Translations under genes and position numbers: made by a program | Assembly (NCBI RefSeq): GCF_900111005.1 | Contig: NZ_FOFV01000022.1 | Span: 62,001-126,000, forward strand | Reading direction: 5' to 3' | DNA from: Lentzea albida | GTDB taxonomy: Bacteria; Actinomycetota; Actinomycetes; Mycobacteriales; Pseudonocardiaceae | Length of the DNA: 64,000 bases | The notes under the pieces: generated by a model | The model's database searches: none | The model's input: the letters and a program-made list of their open reading frames with translations, nothing else | Told to the model about the DNA's origin: nothing | Part shown: positions 39,240-46,633 of the stretch, piece after piece | How the letters are laid out: the number at the start of each line of letters is the position of its first letter | Position numbering within the stretch: position 1 is the stretch's first letter

Positions 39240-40568
39240 ATGGACAGTTCGACCCTGCTGGAACCGCACACCGTAGTGGGCCTGCCGACCGCACCGCACG
39301 TGATCACCCGAGGGGAGGGTGTGCGTGTGTGGGACACCGAGGGCAAGGAGTACGTCGACGGCGTCGCCGGTCTGTGGTGCGTCACGCTCGGCTACAGCGA
39401 GCCGCGCCTGGTGGAGGCCGCCGCGAAGCAGCTGGAGAGGCTGCCGTTCTACGGTTCGTTCAACCACCGCACCGCCGACGTCACCGTCGCGCTCGCCGAC
39501 GACCTGGCCGCGCTGTCCCCGATCCCGATGGGACGGGTGTTCTTCGGCAACTCCGGGTCCGACGCGAACGACAGCGCGATCAAGTTCGCCTGGTTCTACC
39601 ACTGCGCCAAGGGCCGTTCGCACCGCAAGAAGATCCTGTCGCACCACCGCGGCTACCACGGAGCGACCACCGCGGCGGGCTCCGCGACGGGGCTGGCCCA
39701 CATCCACAACGGGTTCGGCATCCCGCTGCCCGGGTTCCTCCGGATGCACACGCCGGACGTGCTGTCCACGCAGGCCAACGGCCTGTCGGACGAGGAGTTC
39801 GTGGACTGGCTGATCGACGAGCTGGAGCTGCTGATCAGCCAGGAGGGCCCGGACACGATCGCCGCGTTCATCGCGGAGCCGATCATGGGTGCCGGTGGCC
39901 TGGTCATCCCGCCGGACGGCTACTACGCCCGCGTCGAGGAAGTGCTGAAGCAGCACGACATCCTCTTCATCGCCGACGAGGTCATCACCGGTTTCGGCCG
40001 CACCGGCTCGATGTTCGGCACGACCGAGTTCGGGCTGCGGCCGGACATGATCACAGTCGCGAAAGGACTTTCGTCGGCCTACCTGCCGATCTCGGCGGTG
40101 CTGGTGTCCGGCGAGGTCTGCGACGTGCTCGCGAAGGGCTCGCAGGAGATCAGGTCGTTCGGGCACGGCTTCACCTACTCCGGGCACCCGGTCGCGGCCG
40201 CCGTGGCCCGCGAGACGCTCGCGATCGTGCAGGAGCGCGACATCCCCGGCCGGGTCCGCGCCGCCGCGCCCGTGCTCACCAACGCGCTGGACAAGTTCCT
40301 CGGCGCCCCGCTGGTCCGCGACGTCCGCACCTACGGCCTGCTCGGCGGCGTCGAGTTCGACGCGGTGGCGTGCGGGTTGAGGCCGGGCGAACCCGGCAAG
40401 GAGCTCGTCACGGCCGCGGCCGAGCACGGTGTGCTGCTGCGGTTCGCGGGGGACACCGTGGTCTTCGCACCTCCGCTGGTCAGCACCGACGCCGACCTGG
40501 AGGAGATGGTCGACCGCTTCGCGGCCGCCTACCGCTCGTTCCTGTCCACGCACGGCGTCACGGCCTGA
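39240..40568 (+). CDS. Class III (omega) aminotransferase
   Basis: A 442-residue PLP enzyme. LWCVTLGYSEPRLVEAAAKQ, FFGNSGSDANDSAIKFAWFY, IADEVITGFGRTGSMFG and the Schiff-base Lys275 in ITVAKGLSSAYLPIS define class III. Such enzymes aminate omega- or beta-keto groups; in pathways of this type they make beta-amino or omega-amino acid building blocks. The ribosome site GAGGAG precedes the ATG. Its position between the SDR and the KAS III enzyme suggests preparation of an amino-acyl starter. Substrate not predictable from sequence alone. Confidence 0.88.
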   Translation: MDSSTLLEPHTVVGLPTAPHVITRGEGVRVWDTEGKEYVDGVAGLWCVTLGYSEPRLVEAAAKQLERLPFYGSFNHRTADVTVALADDLAALSPIPMGRVFFGNSGSDANDSAIKFAWFYHCAKGRSHRKKILSHHRGYHGATTAAGSATGLAHIHNGFGIPLPGFLRMHTPDVLSTQANGLSDEEFVDWLIDELELLISQEGPDTIAAFIAEPIMGAGGLVIPPDGYYARVEEVLKQHDILFIADEVITGFGRTGSMFGTTEFGLRPDMITVAKGLSSAYLPISAVLVSGEVCDVLAKGSQEIRSFGHGFTYSGHPVAAAVARETLAIVQERDIPGRVRAAAPVLTNALDKFLGAPLVRDVRTYGLLGGVEFDAVACGLRPGEPGKELVTAAAEHGVLLRFAGDTVVFAPPLVSTDADLEEMVDRFAAAYRSFLSTHGVTA

Positions 40569-40585
40569 TCCGGGGGAGCGTCGAC

Positions 40586-41572
40586 ATGGCGATCGGCATT
40601 CTCAGCACCGGTTCGTTCCTGCCCCGCAGGGTCGTGACCAACAAGGAACTCGAGTCCGTCGTGGACACCACCGACGCGTGGATCGTGTCCCGCACGGGCA
40701 TCCGCGAGCGGCGGCGGGCGGAGGACGGTGCCGCGAGCTCCGACCTCGGCACGATCGCGGGGATGCGCGCGCTGCACTCCGGTGGGCTGAGCCAGCTCCA
40801 GATCGACGGCCTGGTCGTGGCCACCTCGTCACCGGACCACATCCAGCCCGCCACGGCGTGCGTGCTGCAGGCCAAGCTCGGCATGGGCGCGGTCACCGCG
40901 TTCGACGTCTCCGCGGTCTGCACCGGGTTCGTCTACGGTCTCACCGCCGCCGTCGGCATGATGCGCGGTTTCCCACAGCAGTACCGCCGCATGCTGGTGG
41001 TCGGCGCCGAGGCGTACAGCCGCATCCTCGACCCCACCGACCGCACCACCAGCGTGTTCTTCGGTGACGGCGCCGGGGCCGTGGTGCTCGGCGAGGTGCC
41101 CGACGGCTACGGGGTGCTCTCCGCACACCTGATGGCCGACGGCACGCAGGCCGAGGTGGTCGGCGTGCCGGCGGGCGGCAGCGCCGAGCCGGCGTCGCAC
41201 GCGACCGTCTCCGCGCGGCGGCACTACTTCCACATGAACGGCCCGAAGGTGTGGGAGTTCGCGACCACCCAGCTGCCCTCGGCCATCAAGGAAGCACTGC
41301 TGCAGGCCGACCTCGGCGTCGAGGACGTCGACCTGATGATCACCCACCAGGCCAACGCGCGGCTGATCGAGGCCGTGGGTGCCGCCGTCGGCATTTCGCA
41401 GGACAAGGTCGCGCTGACGGTGGAGCGCTACGGCAACACCGCCGCGGCCTCGGTCCCGATCACCCTCGACGAGGCGGTCGCCGCCGGCCGGGTGAAGCGC
41501 GGCGACGTCGTCGTCCTCGCCTCCGTCGGCGGCGGCATGACCGCGGGCGCCGTCGTCCTGCGCTGGTACTGA
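40586..41572 (+). CDS. Beta-ketoacyl-ACP synthase III (FabH-like)
   Basis: A 328-residue thiolase-fold condensing enzyme with an intact triad: Cys112 in DVSAVCTGFVYG, His254 in ITHQANARLIEA, Asn284 in RYGNTAAASVP. SRTGIRERRRAEDG is the N-terminal FabH signature. It would condense an acyl-CoA with malonyl-ACP to give a short beta-ketoacyl unit, a logical substrate for the aminotransferase, SDR or acyl-CoA dehydrogenase beside it. GGGGGAG ribosome site upstream. No free-standing ACP gene is visible in the cluster, so it may use ACP1 of the megasynthase or primary-metabolism ACP. Confidence 0.87.
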   Translation: MAIGILSTGSFLPRRVVTNKELESVVDTTDAWIVSRTGIRERRRAEDGAASSDLGTIAGMRALHSGGLSQLQIDGLVVATSSPDHIQPATACVLQAKLGMGAVTAFDVSAVCTGFVYGLTAAVGMMRGFPQQYRRMLVVGAEAYSRILDPTDRTTSVFFGDGAGAVVLGEVPDGYGVLSAHLMADGTQAEVVGVPAGGSAEPASHATVSARRHYFHMNGPKVWEFATTQLPSAIKEALLQADLGVEDVDLMITHQANARLIEAVGAAVGISQDKVALTVERYGNTAAASVPITLDEAVAAGRVKRGDVVVLASVGGGMTAGAVVLRWY

Positions 41573-41610
41573 ACCACCACCTTTTCCGAGCTGGCAGAAA
41601 GGCCTTCCCG

Positions 41611-42765
41611 ATGTCCATCGCACTCATCCAGCCGCCGACACTGCCGCTGGACGAGCAGTTCGCCGAACTTTCGCGGCTGATCGTCGCGCCCAGGGCCGAA
41701 CGCGCCTACGAGGCGGAGGCGTTCGACCGGATGTCGTGGCGGCAGCTCGCCGACCACGGCCTGTTCAAGATCGGCGTGCCGCACGAGCTGGGCGGGAGCG
41801 GCGGCACGTGGCGCGACCTCGCGGTGGCGGTGGCGGGGGTGGCCAAGGGCAGCGACGACCTCGGCTTCACGTTGTCGCTGATCGCGCACGTCGGGCTGGT
41901 GCGCGCACTCGTCCTGCACGGCGACGAGTGGGCGCACCAGCACTTCCTGCCGCCGCTGCTGCGAGGCGCGGTCGGTGCCACGGCGCTGACCGAGACCCGC
42001 GGTGGGTCGGACGTGGCGCGCACCAACACCGCCGCGCGCCGCACCGAGGACGGGTGGCGGCTCAACGGCGCCAAGAACCACATCACCAACGCTCCTGTGG
42101 CCGACCGCGGTCTCGTGCTGGGCCGGGTGCCCGAGCTCGGCACGCGGGACATCACGCTGTTCCTGGTCAACTTCCGCGCGCCCGGTGTCCGCCGCGGCAT
42201 CCCGGAGGAGCTGCTCGGTCTGCGCACCAGCCCGACCGGGCCGCTGCAGTTCGACGAGGTGTTCCTGCCCGAGCAGGCCGTGCTCGGCGCTCCCGGCGAC
42301 GGCCTGCAGACCCTCTACGACGTCATCAGCTTCGACCGCGCGCTGTACGGCCTGGTCGCGGCCGCCTACCTCGAGCCGCGACTCGACAGCGTGCTGGACT
42401 TCTGCGAGCGGCGCGAGGCGTTCGGCTCCGCGATCATCGACCACCAGTACGTGCAGGGCCGCGTGACCGACATCCGCGTGACCATCGAGGTGGCCCGCGC
42501 GGTGTCGCTCGCCGCGATCGACTCGCTGGTGGACCGCGACCCCGAGGCGTCGCTGCGCTGTTCGGTGGCGAAGCTCGTGGGCTCGGAGGGTCTGGTCGAG
42601 GCCGCGACGAACCTGATGCGGCTGCGCGGCCACGTCGGCTACATGCGCGGCGAGAGCACCCGCGACGTGCAGGACGCGCTCGGCACGCTGATCGCCGGCG
42701 GCACCTCCGAGATGCAGCGCAAGAACATCATGAACCAGATCAACGCCCTGCGCGGTGCGCGATGA
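41611..42765 (+). CDS. Acyl-CoA dehydrogenase-like flavoprotein, lacks usual catalytic Glu
   Basis: A 384-residue ACAD-fold protein. Substrate/FAD motifs ATALTETRGGSDVARTNT, LNGAKNHITNAPVADRG and FCERREAFGSAIIDHQYVQG are clear, as is the FAD-binding GTSEMQRKNIMNQI. Where medium-chain dehydrogenases have the catalytic Glu (YEGTSQ), this one has Gly363 (IAGGTSEM); the base may come from another position, as in isovaleryl-type enzymes, or the reaction may differ (for example oxygenation). It could desaturate an acyl chain on CoA or a carrier. The next gene overlaps it by four bases. Confidence 0.85.
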   Translation: MSIALIQPPTLPLDEQFAELSRLIVAPRAERAYEAEAFDRMSWRQLADHGLFKIGVPHELGGSGGTWRDLAVAVAGVAKGSDDLGFTLSLIAHVGLVRALVLHGDEWAHQHFLPPLLRGAVGATALTETRGGSDVARTNTAARRTEDGWRLNGAKNHITNAPVADRGLVLGRVPELGTRDITLFLVNFRAPGVRRGIPEELLGLRTSPTGPLQFDEVFLPEQAVLGAPGDGLQTLYDVISFDRALYGLVAAAYLEPRLDSVLDFCERREAFGSAIIDHQYVQGRVTDIRVTIEVARAVSLAAIDSLVDRDPEASLRCSVAKLVGSEGLVEAATNLMRLRGHVGYMRGESTRDVQDALGTLIAGGTSEMQRKNIMNQINALRGAR

Positions 42766-43163
42766 GCGAACGGTTCGCGGTGGGCGCCACGGCGGTGCGC
42801 GAGCACGTCGTGCGCGCCGAGGACTGCGCCACCCACTGGGAGAACGACCTACCGGTACTCGCCACACCGGTGCTGCTGTGGCTGGCCGAGGTCACCTGCA
42901 TGAAGGTGGTCGAGGGCGCGCTGGAGCCCTCCGAGATGACCGTGGGCTTCAAGCACGACAACGCGCAGCACGTCGCCGCCACCCCCGAGGGCTGGACCGT
43001 CACCGTGACCGCGGAAGTGACCGAAGTGGACGGACGCATGCTGACGTTCGCCGTGCGGGCGCACGACGGTGTGGAGGTCGTGTACCGCGGAACGCACGTC
43101 CGCGCGGTGATCGACCGGGAGAAGTTCCTGCGCCGCTTCGAGGAGAAGGTGGCCCGCTCATGA
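42762..43163 (+). CDS. FlK-like hotdog thioesterase
   Basis: A 133-residue single hotdog-domain protein resembling fluoroacetyl-CoA thioesterase FlK. The expected catalytic Thr, Glu and His can be matched: LATPVLLWLAEVTCMK (Thr and Glu) and HDNAQHVAATPEGW (His). It would hydrolyse a small acyl-CoA or acyl-carrier thioester. In this cluster, which has no thioesterase domain in the megasynthase, it could free stalled chains, remove a toxic acyl-CoA, or supply the free acid used by the acyl-AMP ligase. ATGA overlap with the dehydrogenase and with the exporter that follows. Confidence 0.75.
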   Translation: MSERFAVGATAVREHVVRAEDCATHWENDLPVLATPVLLWLAEVTCMKVVEGALEPSEMTVGFKHDNAQHVAATPEGWTVTVTAEVTEVDGRMLTFAVRAHDGVEVVYRGTHVRAVIDREKFLRRFEEKVARS

Positions 43164-44386
43164 CCACCGCCGCACCGGCCGCCGCCCCCGCGGCGGCCGG
43201 GCCCTCCCGGTTGCCCCGGTCGTTCCAGTGGCTGTGGGCGAGCGCGGGCAGCGCGACCTTCGCCGACGGCATCTACCAGGTGGCGTTGCCGATCGCGGCG
43301 CTGCAGCTCGGCGGCGGGCCGGCCGCCGTGGCCACCGTCTACACGGCGGCGCGGCTGCCGTGGGCGCTGACGGCGTTGCACGCGGGAGTGCTCGTCGACC
43401 GGTTCGACCGGCGCAAGATCATGATCATCGCGAACGTGGTGCGCACGCTGATGTTGTTGTGCGGCGCGGCGGTCGTCGTCTTCGGCGGTGGTGTGCTCGC
43501 GCTGGCCGCCATCGCGTTCGTGCTGGGTGTCGCGGAGACCGCGGGCGACACGGCCATGCACAGCATCACACCTCGTGTGGTGGGCAAGGACCAACTGGAA
43601 CGCGCGAACAGCCGCATGCAGGCCACCGAGCTCGTAACGCGGTTCCTGGTCGGGCCCGCGGTCGGCGGACTGGTCGCGGGCATCGCGCTCGGGTTCTCGT
43701 TCGGCGCGGTCGCCCTGCTCTACACGGCGGCGGCGGTCTCCGCGGTCACACTGGTGACCCGCGACGAACCTTCCACCGCACCGGCGAAGTTCTCGGTGCG
43801 CGAGGGGCTCGCGTTCCTGTTCACCCGGCGCAGGCTCGCGGTGTACGCGCTCGGCGTCGGCCTGGTCAACGCCGGGTACGCGGCGTTCCAGACCGCCCTG
43901 CCGATCGTGGCGCTGGGGGACGGGCCGCTCGGCCTGACCGCCGCGCAGTACGGGTTGCTGATCGGCGCGTCCGGTGTCAGCGGCCTGGTGCTGGGACTCT
44001 GCGCGCCCGCGCTGGTCCGGTGGCTGGGCAACCGCGGCACGTTGCTGGTGGGCCAGGGCGTGCTGGCGGTGGGCATCGCCACCGCGGGTCTCACGCTGAG
44101 CCTGCCGCTGGTCGTCCTCGGCATCGCCGGCACCGGGTTCCTGGTGCTGGGCAGCGTGATCACCGTGTCGTACCGCCAGCGCGCGGTGCCGGACCACCTG
44201 CTGGGCAGGGTGACCGCCGCGTACCGGCTGCTGGCGTTCGGTGGGTTGCCGCTGGGCTCCGCGCTCGCCGGTGGCCTCGGCGCGATCTCCTCGCCCCGCG
44301 TCGTGCTGATCGCCGCCGGAGCCCTCGTCCTCGTCGCCGGCGTCGGGATGGCCGCGGTGACGCCCGCCCACGAGGAGGAGTCATGA
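43160..44386 (+). CDS. MFS exporter 1 (MFS_3/enterobactin-exporter type)
   Basis: A 408-residue membrane protein with about 12 helices. VLVDRFDRRKIMIIANVVRT is the loop 2-3 motif of drug exporters, and MQATELVTRFLVGPAVGG lies in helix 5. Probably exports the cluster product or an intermediate. Translationally coupled at both ends (ATGA overlaps). A second, distinct exporter lies one gene away; two transporters in one cluster may serve two products or two hosts of the same molecule. Confidence 0.85.
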   Translation: MTTAAPAAAPAAAGPSRLPRSFQWLWASAGSATFADGIYQVALPIAALQLGGGPAAVATVYTAARLPWALTALHAGVLVDRFDRRKIMIIANVVRTLMLLCGAAVVVFGGGVLALAAIAFVLGVAETAGDTAMHSITPRVVGKDQLERANSRMQATELVTRFLVGPAVGGLVAGIALGFSFGAVALLYTAAAVSAVTLVTRDEPSTAPAKFSVREGLAFLFTRRRLAVYALGVGLVNAGYAAFQTALPIVALGDGPLGLTAAQYGLLIGASGVSGLVLGLCAPALVRWLGNRGTLLVGQGVLAVGIATAGLTLSLPLVVLGIAGTGFLVLGSVITVSYRQRAVPDHLLGRVTAAYRLLAFGGLPLGSALAGGLGAISSPRVVLIAAGALVLVAGVGMAAVTPAHEEES

Positions 44387-45447
44387 CGACCGCACCGGAA
44401 CGCGTCCTCGGCGGCGCGACGCACGACCTCGCCGCACTGCCCGATCCGGCCCTGAGCCGGATCGACGTCACCGACCACCTGTACGCCTCCCGGCGGTGGC
44501 TCGCGGTCGAGGAGCAGGTGGCCGACGTGCCACCGCTGTACGTGTTCGCGCCCGGGGGCGGGTTCGCGGCGGCGTACCACTTCGACGAGCGCAGCAACCC
44601 GTGGCCGATCGCCCGCCTCGACCTGTTCCTGGAGGCCCTGGAACGGCCTGCCGCCGACGTGCTGCCGTGCTACCTGCTCGGGGGCAGGCGGCCGGGGCAC
44701 AGCCGGTTCCTGGTGGACGACGGGCCCGGCCGGGCGGGCGAGCTCACCTCCCTCGTGGGCGCGGCGGCGCAGGCGGCCGCGGACCTCGGTGCCGCGACGG
44801 TCGCGGCGCTCTACTGCGACGACTCCGACACCGAACTCGCCGCCGCTTTCCAGGCACACGGCGGGATTCGCGTGCCCTCGCACGCCACCTACCGCCTCGA
44901 CCTGCCGGGTGAGTCCTTCGAGGACTGGCTGGCCTCATTGCCGCGCAAGCAGCGTTACAAGGAACTCGCCGACGTCCGCAAGCTCGAGGAGGCGGGCGTC
45001 ACCTACGACGTGCGTCCGCTCAGCGAGGCCGACGTCGACTGGATCGTGCCGCTGGAACTGGGGCTGTACCACAAGTACGGCAACGACTACCGGTCCTCCG
45101 AAGCCGCGAACCTGCACCGCGCCTACCTCTCGTGCCTCGGCGAGGACGCGTTCCTGGTGGAGGCACGGCGGGACGGTGACCGCGTCGGGTTCGCGTCCGT
45201 CGTCCGCCACGGCGCCACGGCCTTCGTGCGGCAGGCCGGGTTCGACGACGAGGCGACCGCGGGCGCGCCGGTCTACTTCGGCGCGGTCTTCCACGCGGTG
45301 ATCCGGTGGGCCGCCGGGGCCGGCGTCCGCTCGCTCGACCTCTCGATCTCGGCCGGCCAGGTCAAGCAGCGCCGGGGTGCCGCGGAACTCGCGCGCTCGG
45401 CGTGGGTCGTGCCGCTCACCGCCGCGGCCCGCCGGACGCTGGGCTGA
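44383..45447 (+). CDS. FemAB/GNAT-fold acyltransferase-like protein
   Basis: A 354-residue protein with two GNAT-like halves. The second half has LPGESFEDWLASLPRKQRYK, DWIVPLELGLYHKYGND and SLDLSISAGQVKQRRGA, the pattern of the peptidogalycan biosynthesis/FemAB-like family (PF04339-like). Members transfer amino acids from aminoacyl-tRNA or act on unknown acceptors; some occur in antibiotic clusters. Here it could use an aminoacyl-tRNA to add an extra residue to the product, complementing the ATP-grasp ligase. Located between two exporters in the same operon. Confidence 0.65.
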   Translation: MTTAPERVLGGATHDLAALPDPALSRIDVTDHLYASRRWLAVEEQVADVPPLYVFAPGGGFAAAYHFDERSNPWPIARLDLFLEALERPAADVLPCYLLGGRRPGHSRFLVDDGPGRAGELTSLVGAAAQAAADLGAATVAALYCDDSDTELAAAFQAHGGIRVPSHATYRLDLPGESFEDWLASLPRKQRYKELADVRKLEEAGVTYDVRPLSEADVDWIVPLELGLYHKYGNDYRSSEAANLHRAYLSCLGEDAFLVEARRDGDRVGFASVVRHGATAFVRQAGFDDEATAGAPVYFGAVFHAVIRWAAGAGVRSLDLSISAGQVKQRRGAAELARSAWVVPLTAAARRTLG

Positions 45448-45449
45448 CG

Positions 45450-46616
45450 ATGACCACCCTGCTCGCGCCACCCGCCCGGTTCACCGCGCTGGTCACCGCC
45501 GTGTCGGTGTCGGCGTTCGGGAACTTCCTCAACCTCGTCGCGCTGTCCCTGTTCACCTACGCGGTGACGGGCAGCGCGTGGGGCCTCGGCCTGGTGATGG
45601 CCGCGCGGTTGACGGCGGGGTTCGCGGGCGGGCTCGTCGCGCCGTCACTGGTGCGGCTGCTGGGGTTGCGGCGCCTCATGATGTCGAGCGACCTCGCGCA
45701 GGCAGTGGTGATGTGCGCGCTGGCCGCGCTGGGTTCCTCTGCGGGGCTGCCCGGTCTCGTGGTGACGGCGCTGGTGCTCGGCGCGGGCAACTCCATCTCG
45801 AACGTGTGCGTGCGGGCCAGCGTCCCGGACCTGGTGCCGGAGGGGGAGAACGCCCGCTCGAACGGCAGGCTCGTGACCTGGCGGGCGCTGGCGGTGATCG
45901 CCGGGTACGCGTCGGCGAGCACGATCATCGCGTTCGGAGGCTTCGTCCTGGCCTTCTCCGTCAACGCCGCGTCCTTCGCCTTCTCCGCGTTCGTCGTGTC
46001 CCGGTTGCGGTGGAACGAGTCCCTGCCACCCGTGCGCCGCGCGTCCGGCCCTTCCGCTTCCTTGCTGCGCGCTGTCGGACCCGCGATCGCCGTTCTGGTC
46101 GCCGTGCGGGCGGCCGACGCGTTCGGGTCCGCCTCGCACAACCTCTCGCTGCCGGTGCACGCCTCCGCGGTCGCGGGTGCGGACGCCGCCGTGTTCATGA
46201 GCGGCTTCTGGGCCTCGTGGGCGGTCGGCGCGTTCACCGCGCGGTTCGTCGCGCCCCGCTTCGCCCACAGCACCACCGCGTTCGTCGTCGGCACCTGCGT
46301 GATGTCGGCGTCGTTCGTGCTCGCGTTCACCGGCCCGCCGTGGCCGGTGCTGATCCTCGTGATGGTGTGCGCCGGTTTCTCCGACGGCCTCACCGAGATC
46401 GTCTACACGTCCCGGCTGCAGGAGGTCCACGGCGACCTCCGGGTGCGGTTGTTCGGCCTGTCCTCGACGGCCGAGACGGCCGGTTTCGCGTCCGGGACCC
46501 TCGTCGCCTCCGCGTTGCTGCCCACGCTCCCCGTCCTCGGAGTCGTCGCCGGGTTCCACACCGTCGCCGTCGTCTGCGCGCTCGCGCTGGCACTGGTGTC
46601 CCGCCGGCTCACCTGA
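45450..46616 (+). CDS. MFS exporter 2
   Basis: A 388-residue membrane protein with about 12 helices (VSVSAFGNFLNLVALSLFTY at the start, VCALALALVSRRLT at the end). LGLRRLMMSSDLAQAVVM is its loop 2-3 segment. Divergent in sequence from exporter 1. It starts two bases after the preceding stop and ends 17 bases before the megasynthase. Likely efflux or self-protection. Confidence 0.83.
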   Translation: MTTLLAPPARFTALVTAVSVSAFGNFLNLVALSLFTYAVTGSAWGLGLVMAARLTAGFAGGLVAPSLVRLLGLRRLMMSSDLAQAVVMCALAALGSSAGLPGLVVTALVLGAGNSISNVCVRASVPDLVPEGENARSNGRLVTWRALAVIAGYASASTIIAFGGFVLAFSVNAASFAFSAFVVSRLRWNESLPPVRRASGPSASLLRAVGPAIAVLVAVRAADAFGSASHNLSLPVHASAVAGADAAVFMSGFWASWAVGAFTARFVAPRFAHSTTAFVVGTCVMSASFVLAFTGPPWPVLILVMVCAGFSDGLTEIVYTSRLQEVHGDLRVRLFGLSSTAETAGFASGTLVASALLPTLPVLGVVAGFHTVAVVCALALALVSRRLT

Positions 46617-46633
46617 CCTGTGGAAGGACCGAC

